From Chiridota heheva (taxonomy: Eukaryota; Echinodermata; Holothuroidea; Apodida; Chiridotidae), in contig JAIGNY010001262.1 of assembly GCA_020152595.1 (NCBI GenBank), forward strand, positions 820,001 to 884,000: a DNA stretch of 64,000 nucleotides, read 5' to 3'. The notes below the pieces were generated by a model, which saw only the letters and a program-made list of their open reading frames with translations, had not been told where the DNA came from and ran no database searches. Numbering within the stretch: position 1 is the stretch's first letter; each line of letters begins with the position of its first letter. The position numbers were made by a program, and so were the translations under genes. Below, piece after piece: positions 26,401-38,400 of this stretch.

Positions 26401-29400
26401 TCTGTCGCGCCAAGCTGGCCGCCAGGACGATCTTCAGAAGACTCAGAAGCTGTTAGCGAAAACTAAGTCTTTTCCTTTTCTTCCCACACGTCGCTGCCCT
26501 TTGGGCCCCCGTACGGGGCCGGGGTGTGTCTAACCAGCGATGGGTCCATCGTCGCTGTAATGCAGTAACGGGACCCTATACAGCTTCTTCCTCTCTCCAT
26601 GAGTCCACTTCGTGGACTGGCAGAGTGAACGTGGCAGAGACCGGTCAATGCTCCTTCCCCTCTGCACACAGAGCGGGTACCTCTTTCTCCCACGGGAAGG
26701 GGAAGGGTAAGGGGCAGCGTTTTTGGCCCACCCCCGATGCCCTGTTGACAGGTGTTCCAGTCGAGGGGCGTTTGGGGAAATTTTCAGAGGCTTGGGAGAG
26801 AGTTACCACAGACAAATGGGTGCTACAAACCATTTGCAAGGGTTACCGTCTAGAGTTCACGACTCCCCTACCCCAAGGGGGTGTCTTTTACCCCACCTCC
26901 ATGCTTGTCTGAGCGACAACGCAGAGTTGTTGAGGACAGAAATTGGGGAGCTGCTGGCGAAGAGCGCCATCGCCCCATTTCAAATTCTCCCAGGAACCTC
27001 GTAATGTCCACGTTTTTTCTGGCCCCCAAGAAGGGGAACAAGTGGCTCCAGATAATCAATCTGAGACCACTCAACAGGTTCATTGGTCCGTTGAAGTTAA
27101 AGATGGAGACTCTTCACTCCATCCTCCCTCAGTTGACAAGGGGCCTGTGGGCCACCTCCGTCCACCTCGCGGACGAATATCTCCATGTGCCGATGCTCGA
27201 GGAACACAGGCGTTTTCTGTTGTTCCAATTCGAGGGAGTTACGTACACGTTCAGGGCGTTACCCATCGGGCTATCGACTGCCCCCTAGGTCTTCACTCGG
27301 ATAACGAGAGCTCTAGCGGCTTTTCTACGAAAGCAAGGCATCAGAATCTTTATGTACCTAGACGACTGGTTGATCATTGCAGTAGACGCAGCCACCGTCG
27401 CGGAACACATGAACGTAGTCATAAGAGTGGCACAGGACTTAGGGTGGATGATCAACCTCGCCAAGTCCAATCTAGTTCCTTCTCAGACTCCCACTTTTCT
27501 GGGAGCAGTCCTGGATTTTATTCAAGGTGGTATATACGACCGACTTCTCTCGCTACGTCGTATATACGACTGACTTCTCTCGCTACCGGCGTTGCCGGCA
27601 AGAGCTTGGCTGGTATTCTTAGGATACCTAGCCAGCCTAGTAGATGTAGTCCCCATGTGCAGGTTTTACATGCGGGATCTACAATTTCATCAACTAGATC
27701 ATTTCATACCATCCAGAAGGGACCTCAGTGTCCTCGTCCCCCGTATGCAGGCGGTGGTCCCCCACATTTGGTGGTGGTATGTCCACTCTCACCTGTCACA
27801 GGGAGTGAATTTTCCACCCGTCAAATTTTTAGGCGGGGTGGGGAGCGCATTTAGCGTAGTTCCAAGTCGTGGGATTTTGGATGGATGCTTGGAGCGGTCA
27901 GCACATCAATCTGTTGGAACTAGAGGTAGTATACCGGGCTCTTGTTCATTTCCTACCACGGGTATGGAAGACTGTTCTCATATGCACCGACAACACCACG
28001 GTAGTGGCATTTATCAACAGACAGGGGGGCACGAGATCCAGGAGTCTTTGGATCCTAGCCAAGTCCCTTCTGTCTTGGTGCATGAACAAGGTTACACTAC
28101 AGGCGGTCCACCTGCCAGGCAAGGAGAACATGATCGCGGATCTGTTATCCCACCTCCAAAGAGCCCCCACAGAATGGGCCCTGTTGCATCATGTTGGCAT
28201 CCCTGGCAATGACAGTGCTGATGCAGTCGCTAAGTTTGCCCTTAACATCCACCCTACCGCTTTTCCCAAAGCCCTTTTTGACATCAAACCGCTTGTCGCT
28301 TCCCTTGTTCGTGACTGCTGGCAAACCTGATGGGACTCCCAAATTGATAACAAACTCCACGTCATCCAGCCCACCATTCCGATCAAACCCACCATTAACA
28401 ACCTCTCACCTGTCGACAACATTCATATTACCCGTCTTAGAATAGGTCACACCCACCTCACTCTCTCCCACCTCCTTATTGGCTGCCATTGCACCATCAC
28501 AGTCCACCACGTTCTCCTTGCTTGCCCCCAGTACAACCTTCCCAGAGCTTCTCTCGCTCCCCACAACTCAATTGCAGAGTTCTTCCAAAAAAAAACCTCC
28601 GAATAAAATGTTCTCCTTCTTTCATCATGCTTCCCTCTACAACGATATTTAGTTCTCCTCTTCCACACCCCCTCTCTCTACTTTATTTTTCTTTACCCAT
28701 GCACCTCCTCTCTCAATCCCAGCTTTCTGACTTTTTGTTCTTGTATTTCTCTCATTCTCCCCCTGTTTCCTTTCCTTCCTACCTCTAGAATGATCTAACC
28801 TCTCAGGCACAGTTTGACCCTCGTTGTCGTGATGCCGTTAAGCCCTCATCAAACAAACAAACTGGTTGACCTTTGGTCTCCCGGACGTGGATCTGCTCGC
28901 ATCTGTGGACAACCACAAGCTACCAATTTTTTGCGCTCTGACATCCGACCCGAGAATCTGGAAAGTCGACGCATTCACGATCAGGAGGACCCACTTCGTG
29001 GGCTACACCTGGTACTGAGAGTACTGGGCAAGATGACATATTATCAGTGTCACATGTTTCTTCTGGTAGCTCCAAACTAGCCCGGCCAAATGTGGTTCCC
29101 TCAGATGCTCAATCTTATTGCAGGTTTCCCATACTAGCTTCCGGTCACGGACGTGTTAGTCTCAATCCCGGGCTCCGGAAAACTGCACCACAATCCAAGA
29201 GCACTCCATTTGACTGTGTGACCTCTATCCACGAATCTCTTGTGTCGCAGAGTCTTTCGGAGGCAGCTGCCTAAATGGCAGTCCGAAGCTGGAGGCCTTC
29301 CACTTTGAGGATGTATGCTACCAGACTCTGGATGTTCAGGATAGATCGGTTTCTCTGCATACGGCGATGGTGATGTAGCAGATTTTTTATTGGTCCAGTT

Positions 29401-32400
29401 TAACCTGAATAAATCCATCAATACAGTCAAGGGGTTCAGGACAGCTATAGCAGCTATCCACCAGGGCTTTCTAGATGGCTCAACCGTCACCGACATGCAG
29501 CCTCTGGAAAGATTATTAGGAATGTTCTTACAAAGACCTTCAGTTCAGAACCTTGCTCCCCCTTGGGATATGCAGGTGGTTCTCGAGACATTAGCACAGG
29601 CTCCGTTTAAACCTTTGTCAGAATGTCCACTCAAGGAACTGATAATCAGAATGGTATTTCTACTCTCCGCGGCCTCTGCTAGACGCAGAGGTGCCGTTCA
29701 CGCGCTTTCCCTCAAAGAGGGCCATATTCGCTTTGAGTAGGCGGGGATAAAAGTAACAATTTTGAAATGCTTAGATTTTAACAACCACACACATGTTTTG
29801 TTTCATATTGGGTTTAATGATGATGTTAGCTCGTGTGCTCATATTCATACAATAAAAGCTTTGAATTTCATTAACATCCGTAGTGGGTGGGGTTTAATAT
29901 GATTTTGCTGAAAAGAGCTTGTAAGCATGATATCTAAAGAATGATAAACGGGATTAATGTCATATGTGGTACACAGATAGTCCACGATCTGTATATGTGC
30001 CCTATTGGTTTTGGTGATTATGTCATGCATATCAATGAGTAGGCGGGGCTTAATGTAAAAATCTTCATATTTTAACAAGTACATGTCTGTTTTAAATCAT
30101 GCTTGGTATATTTATGTTGTTAGCTAGTGTATACATATTCATGGTATAAAATTGTTGAATATTATTAATATACATGGTAAGCGGGGCTAAATACGGTTTT
30201 GCTGTAAAGAGCTTGCTAACACAGTAACTCAAGAACAATACATTGGATGCAGGACATAATGTTGTACACAGATAGCCCATTGTCTGTTTGTGTGCCCTGT
30301 CGTTTTTGGTGGTGATGTCATGCATATTGCTAATTGTGCGGGGGAGGGTTTAATTTAAATAAAACAATCTTGAAAAAGTGATGAATTTATTGCAACCATA
30401 CAGTTTGTCTGTTTGCATCATACTTGCATGTAATTTTTCAGTTATTGTGTACATACTTATGTTGTCAACAGGTTTTATCACTAATATGCATGCCTCAATG
30501 TGAAAATGCTACAACAAAAACTTGTAAACACATCACACACATATCATATGTGGTCCACTGTAGGTGAGTTATGGTCCATATACTGTATGTGACCTATTGG
30601 TTGGTAGTGATGTCATGTAGGTGGGGTTTTATGTAAAATTCTTAAAACAGTGATAAATGTTCAACCGTATGAATGTTTTGCATCGTATAAGTGTTGTCAA
30701 CAGGTTCTATTTGATTCATTATGCATGGTGGGCATGGCTTGTGAATATGTGTTTTTTTTAGCGTATTTCTTGATATGCAATGCCAGTTAGTATCAAACTT
30801 GAAAAACAACCAACAATGAAAGAGTACATCTAAACCACTAAACGTTTTGGTTTTCTGGTTAGAAGAATAAAGCATATCATTTTCTTTCTTTGATTTCAGG
30901 AATATACTGGTGGCCTCGGTGTTGATTACATCGTAGAGATGCTCTCCAATGTAAATCTTGCCAAAGATCTTACTCTTCTCAATGTCTCTGGCATCGTCGC
31001 TGTAAGTATATTTTAAGAACATTTTTTTGCTCATTTCTTGGCACAAAAAAATCTCCCTCATGCTCCCAATGCAGCTGCTGAAACAATCAACTGACAAACT
31101 CACCCCTCCATCCATCTCATTACACCCCTCCATCCATCTCATTACACCCCTCCATCCATCTCATTACACCCCTCCATCCATCTCATTACACCCCTCCATC
31201 CATCTCATTACACCCCTCCATCCATCTCATTACACCCCTCCATCCATCTCATTACACCCCTCCATCCATCTCATTACACCCCTCCATCCATCTCATTACA
31301 CCCCTCCATCCATCTCATTACACCCCTCCATCCATCTCATTACGCCGATCCATCCATCTCATTACACCCCTCCATCCGTCTCATTACACCCCTCCATCCG
31401 TCTCATTACACCCCTCCATCCATCTCATTACACCCTTCCATCTATCTCATTACACCCCTCCATGCATCTCATTACACCCCTCCATCCATCTCATTACACC
31501 CCTCCATCCATCTCATTACACCCCTCCATCCATCTCATTACACCCCTCCATCCATCTCATTACACCCTCCATCCTTCTCATTACACCCCTCCATCCATCT
31601 CATTACACCCCTCCATCCGTCTCATTACACCCCTCCATCCATCTCATTACACCCCTCCATCCATCTCATTACACCCCTGCATCCATCTCATTACACCCCT
31701 CCATCCATCTCATTACACCCCTCCATCCATCTCATTACACCCCTCTCTACAAAACAAATCTTCAGTTACCCTCATCATGTGATGGAATTAAGTTTATGTT
31801 GAATTCTTCTTTTCATAATTTTCCTCTACTACCCTCTCCCCTTTCTTCTCAGATTCCTTTGTTGTTGTAGTTACCCTGTGTTACCTGGCTGGTGGAAGAA
31901 GAAACCTGTTTCATATTCATAGCTGAGAGTGATAAAGCTATTAAATATAACCCATCAATAACTAATAATTTTTTTACTAAAAACTGGAAACAGGGAGCAT
32001 TTCCATCAAAAGCTTGTTTCAAATTGACCATTTCTTTCACTTTTTGAATGTGTATGTATAAGCAAGAAATATTTCTTTTCATTATATAAACACATTGTTG
32101 TGAATCATCTACTGGAACCTTTTTAAAGGGAGTAGTTTATTGAAAAAAAAATCTTCAGCCTACCCCCAATATAAGTCTAAGAGATATTCCCATCATTTTT
32201 AAAGAATGAATTTGTACAATGAATTAGAAACAACTATGTACAGTTATAAAGCTATCTTCCCATTATACATAAAAGCTTTGAGTGGCCATAACTATAACTA
32301 GATACTTTTAAACATAATTTTGAAAATCTTCTATTCAGGTTTTATTTTCAATAGGAAATGAAACAGAAAAAAAGTGTGTAGAGAATACTTTCATTGACAA

Positions 32401-35400
32401 TCAATCCTTGTTGGGATGAGACCAATGAGTTCCAAATAATCACTTAAGATATGTAAATGTGACTTCTTCTACAGGTTATTGGATGCAGAGGCCCAGTAGA
32501 AATAAATCCAAGGATAATGATGGGTAAAGAAACTTCAATTATTGGTGTCATGCTAAGAAAAGCATCTCAGGTGAGTTGTTGATGATTTTGTCGAAACAAA
32601 AGTTATGTTGATGTTTGAAGATATTTGCCATCTGATCATTCTATAAAGGTCTCAATGTGGTGAATTATTTTCTAATCATCCTGCTTATTGAACTAACATT
32701 GTTAGTCAATATTTGAACGAATAATGTTAAAATTCTGCTGAATTTGTTGTTTTATCTGCTGTTATGTTAACAACCAGCTTGCTCAAAATAAAGCTGCATA
32801 CAGTGGTTAGTATAATTGCTCTCATCAGTAGAAGCCTGGGATGTTACAATGCCAAAACAAAACTTCCATTCAGAAAGCAAATCATGTTATACTTTTGCTT
32901 GTCTACTTGCAGATTCATGGACAAGTAGTTGTAGTATTAGTGTAAAACCAATTAACCTGTCTGAGTTAGATGATTGACAACTTTTCAACCAATCACCGCA
33001 TGAATTTGCCTAGCAACAAAATCCATGTAACTAAGTGGGGAAAACATCTTACGCAGTACTGGTAAAGTACAACTAGCTAGTGGTACGCGCTCATGTAGTC
33101 AATGCAATTTACTGTACAAAACAAATTTCTGCACACACAGTGACTGAGTGACGGCCAAATGGTGAGCAAAAATTGCGCTTACGAGCTTTGTAAATCTGAT
33201 TGCTGTTACCCAGAACAGTTAGCTAACTGAATTTTGTTGATCCCTTTTGCTAAAAACTAAAAAGTTCCGGAGAAGTACCAATCATGGATCAAAGCTTATG
33301 GCAGGCCTTGCAAACATTTAATGTCAGTGCATTGGTAATGCACGATTGTGAATTTGATGTTTGTTTCCCCCACCTAGTAACCATGCTGCTATGGTGGGTG
33401 TGACTTATTTTGTAACTCAGAGACATTAATTGTGTTAATAGATGCATTGGCAAGATATGAATGGAAGAGAAAATTAGGGAATACAGATTCTACTCAAATG
33501 AAAGTGGTATGAATTCAGGTATGGTATTAAACCATTAGATTTAGAATTACAGCTAAATATGATTTTTCTTAGGTGTTATTTAACATTTTGTTTTGCGATA
33601 TTCTATATGTATTAAAAAACTATGACAAAATATGTTTTTTCTTGTCGGAAGTTGATGTGAGAGCATCTGTATCCTTTTTACAGGTACAATGTGTGTGTGT
33701 CCTGTATGCTATGCTATGTTTGTGTGTCCCGTATGCTACATGTATGTGTCCTGTATGCTATGTGTCCTGTATGTGTGCCCTGTATGTATGTCCTGTATGC
33801 TATGTATGTGTGTCTTGTATGTGTGTCCTGTATGCCATGTGTCCTATATGCCATGTGTCCTGTATGCTATGTGTCCTGTATGTGTGTCCTGTATGCTATG
33901 TGTCCTGTATGTGTGTCCTGTATGTATGTCCTGTATGCTATGTATGTGTGTCTTGTATGTGTGTCCTGTATGCCATGTGTCCTATATGCCATGTGTCCTG
34001 TATGCTATGTGTGTCTTGTATGTGTGTCCTGTATGCTATGTGTCCTGTATGCCATGTGTCCTGTATGCTATGTGTCCTGTATGTGTGTCCTGTATGCTAT
34101 GTGTCCTGTATGTATGTCCTGTATGCTATGTATGTGTGTCTTGTATGTGTGTCCTGTATGCTATGTGTCCTGTATGTGTGTCCTGTATGCATGTCCTGTA
34201 TGCTATGTATGTGTGTCTTGTATGTGTGTCCTGTATGCTATGTGTCCTGTATGTGTGCCCTGTATGTATGTCCTGTATGCTATGTATGTGTGTCTTGTAT
34301 GTGTGTCCTGTATGCCATGTGTCCTATATGCCATGTGTCCTGTATGCTATGTGTCCTGTATGTGTGTCCTGTATGTGTGTCCTGTATGTGTGTCCTGTAT
34401 GCTATGTATGTGTGTCTTGTATGTGTGTCCTGTATGTGTGTCCTGTATGTGTGTCCTGTATGCTATGTATGTGTGTCTTGTATGTGTGTCCTGTATGCCA
34501 TGTGTCCTATATGCCATGTGTCCTGTATGCTATGTGTCTTGTATGTGTGTCCTGTATGCTATGTGTCCTGTATGTGTGTCCTGTATGCTATGTGTCCTGT
34601 ATGTGTGTCCTGTATGTGTGTCTTGTATGCTATGTATGTGTGTCTTGTATGTGTGTCCTGTATGCTATGTGTCCTGTATGTGTGTCCTGTATGTGTGTCC
34701 TGTATGCTATGTGTCCTGTATGTGTGTCCTGTATGTGTGTCCTGTATGCTATGTGTCCTGTATGTGTGTCCTGTATGTGTGTCCTGTATGCTATGTATGT
34801 GTGTCTTGTATGTGTGTCCTGTATGTATGCCATGTGTGTCCTGTGTGCTATGTGTCCTGTATGTGTGTCCTGTATGCATGTCCTGTATGCTATGTATGTG
34901 TGTATGTGTGTCCTGTATGCTATGTGTCCTGTATGTGTGCCCTGTATGTATGTCCTGTATGCTATGTATGTGTGTCTTGTATGTGTGTCCTGTATGCTAT
35001 GTGTCCTGTATGTGTGCCCTGTATGTATGTCCTGTATGCTATGTATGTGTGTCTTGTATGTGTGTCCTGTATGCTATGTGTCCTGTATGTGTGCCCTGTA
35101 TGTATGTCCTGTATGCTATGTATGTGTGTCTTGTATGTGTGTCCTGTATGCCATGTGTCCTATATGCCATGTGTCCTGTATGCTGTGTCCTGTATGTGTG
35201 TCCTGTATGCTATGTATGTGTGTCATGTATGTTATGTATTTGTGTCCTGTATGCTATTTATTTTTGTCCTGTATGTTATGTATTTGTGTCCTGTATGCTG
35301 CATATTTGTTTCCTGTATGTTATGTATTTGTGTCCTGTATGTTATGTATTTGTTTCCTTTATGTTATGTATTTGTGTCCTGTATGTATATGTATTTGTGT

Positions 35401-38400
35401 CCTGTATGCTATTCATTTGTGTTCTGTATGTTATGTATTTTTGTCCTGTATGCTGCATATTTGTGTCCTGTATGCTATGTATTTGTGTCCTGTATGCTAC
35501 ATATTTGTTTCCTGTATGTTATGTATTTGTGTCCTGTATGTTATGTATTTGTGTCCTTTATGCTATGTATTTGTGTCCTGCCAGTATGCTATGTATTTGT
35601 GTCCTGTATGCTATTCATTTGTGTTCTGTATGTTATGTATTTGTGTCCTGTATGTTATGTATTTGTGTCCTTTATGCTATGTATTTGTGTCCTGCCAGTA
35701 TGCTATGTATTTGTGTCCTGTATGCTGTGTATTATGTTGTATAATACAGTGTGTAATTAATAGAGGACAGTAAGATAATAATAAGGTCTTAGAGACTCAT
35801 AAAATCTATGCAGCAGGCCTGGAATTTAAAGTAAAGTTAAATGAAAATGCATTGTATCAGTAAATTGCTTTGCAGGAATGACATCACATGCTCTTTTCCT
35901 TCATAAGTGTTATAAGATTAGTTCGGGGTCAACCAAGTCCATCTTATATGAAAGAGGACATCTAAAGAAACAAAATGGGGAAGAAAGCATTCAAAAATTG
36001 TATTCTTTTATGGAGATAGCAAAGTTTAAAACTTGACTGAAATCAGACTAGTTGTGACGTCACATACTCAGATTCCGCAATGTCTTTATGTTTTCTATCA
36101 TATTTTGTCCTGAGGTTTTGTGGTTAAAAACCATTGGATACGTCAGAAGTAGTAAAACAGATTCTAGTAAGGGTAATTATAGTCTACCACCTGAAGAATG
36201 TTTGAAGAAAATTTATTCAAATAGTAAAAAAGTTAATTTACATTAGCAATTGTTAATAATATGAGGATGAAGACACCAACTTTTCACAGTAGACTTACTA
36301 CACCAGTCATTTCTAGATGAGACAGAGGTTTAAACTTGAATATTTCCTTAAAGAAATAAGATACTGAAGTAGTTTCTTCACCATTTTATTTCTTTCGTGT
36401 TCCTCTTTCTTAGGAGAAAATGTTGCTTGACCACTGAACTAATACTTCAGCCATTGTTAATGCACTGGATTGAATAAAAGGATAAGTTCAGTGGTTAAAC
36501 CTGTTCATTTTATACGCAAAGGGATTTTACTACAGCCTTCAAATTCATTATTTCCTTAACCCTTACTCTACCAGGGCTTTAAAAAAAGTGAGCCCAATTT
36601 TCGTAACTTTTTTTCATATGCATTTTTGACAACTTTCCTTTCATTTTCTTTCATTACAAGTTTGGTTGGAATAGAGGCTAAGATATTTATCTTTGAGTAA
36701 TGAAAGCCAATTTACAAAATATTGGACAAAAATATGCAAATTAAGCAATTTTTAGCTAAATTTGGTCAACAAATGGTCAATATTTGCAGACGTATAACTT
36801 CTTGTCAGTATTGAAAACAGATTTGTGTTACGTATTTAGATTCTTTATGAAATTTCCTTTCCAATGATACTGATCTTAAAAATTTAGAAAGAAAGGAAAG
36901 ATGAAAAAACATCAAAAATGATTATAGTAAAAAGACCCCTGAAAGCTACAGCAGAAAAATAATTATGCAGTGGTCACGGTGAGACTCCAACCTGGAACTC
37001 TCGCGTGCTAAATGCGTACATTTCCTCTAAACCTATGGAAATGTTCTAAATAGAGGGGGTATGCCTTTATTTATATATCAAATGAAAAGAAAATTCAAGC
37101 ACTTTCGAACAACGGTTCAACAAAGCATGTGCGATGTACGGTTTGGGTACACAATTTTTTTTTTTTAAATGGGTCAAAAATGGCAAAAATTCATGACATT
37201 TTAAAGAAATTTCTTCAGATCAAAAGATAGCAGGTAGGGATTATAAGAATTAGACCAGAAACCAATACTATCATGTCTTGGGACTTGTGTGTTTGATTTT
37301 CAAGCAAAAATGTTATCTTAAAGTTATTGTAAGATTTAAAAGAGAACAAAAAAATATTTGTTGTAAATATTTCAGCAATTTTTTTTTTTTTTTTTTTTTA
37401 ATGTACTTTTTCTCAAAATTCTGTATATGACCCCTATCAAAAAGTTACATTTTGTGAACGAAATTTACGAGTACTTCAAAATGATAACAAGATCACTCCT
37501 ATAGGATTGTGGTAAAGCCCTGAATTCTGTTTTTTAGTAAAAGGTGGTTTGAAAACGGAAGAAGACATCATAGTAGGTTCATCCCAGTTGTGTTTGTCTT
37601 TTTACCACAACAAGACAGATGTAGCTAACCACTGAATTGATCCCTGCTCTAATAAGCACCTGCTGAATAACACCGCACCTGCTCTGATAAGCCCCTGCTG
37701 GATAACACCGCCCCTCCTCTAATAAGCCCCCGCTGGATACCACCGCCCCTGCTCTAATAAGCACCCGCTGGATACCACTGCCCCTGTTCTAATAAGCACC
37801 CGCTGGATACCACCGCCCTTCCTCTAATAAGCACCCGCTGGATAACACCGCCCCTGCTCTAATAAGCACCCGCTGGATAACACCGCCCCTGCTCTAATAA
37901 GCACCCGCTGGATACCACTGCCCCTGCTCTAATAAGCACCCGCTGGATACCACCGCCCTTCCTCTAATAAGCACCCGCTGGATAACACCGCCCCTGCTCT
38001 AATAAGCACCCGCTGGATAACACCGCCCCTGCTCTAATAAGCACCCGCTGGATAACACCGCCCCTGCTCTAATAAGCACCCGCTGGATAACACTGCCCCT
38101 GCTCTAATAAGCACCCACTGGATAACACCGCCCCTGCTCTAATAAGCACCCGCTGGATACCACTGCCCCTGCTCTAATAAGCACCTGCTGGATACCACCG
38201 CCCCTGCTCTAATAAGCACCCGCTGGATAACACCGCCCCTGCTATAATAAACACTCGCTGGATAATACTGCCCCTGTTCTAATAAGCACTCGCTGGATAA
38301 CATCATTTATTTCATTAATTCAAAAGTTATTTGTTACATTATTTTCTAATTTTGCATCTGACGCTCATAAGCTTTCTGTGGTAGCAGGCAGGGGTGTCGG

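Larger units (their letters stand above)
25140..29735 (+). mobile_element. DIRS-type (tyrosine-recombinase) retroelement, broken
   Basis: Remains of a DIRS-like retroelement in the sense direction within CRYZ intron 4. Parts in order: Pro/Arg-rich gag-like region, reverse transcriptase, RNase H, tyrosine recombinase N-terminal part. The family normally carries inverted or split terminal repeats; none could be paired here. It is split by a LINE at 28183-28861. The element is fossil, with roughly ten breaks, and no full-length protein remains. LINE insertion followed decay or accompanied it; the order cannot be told. Confidence 0.8.

Noticed and set aside
31027-31782. 251-codon frame [11 protein letters not shown]
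   Set aside because: Read-through of the 22-bp minisatellite beginning at exon e's donor side; no independent coding support.
33573-35773. Three overlapping ~700-codon open frames
   Set aside because: All three + frames are open because the tandem repeat contains no stops; peptides are Cys/Tyr/Val/Met repeats with no domain.
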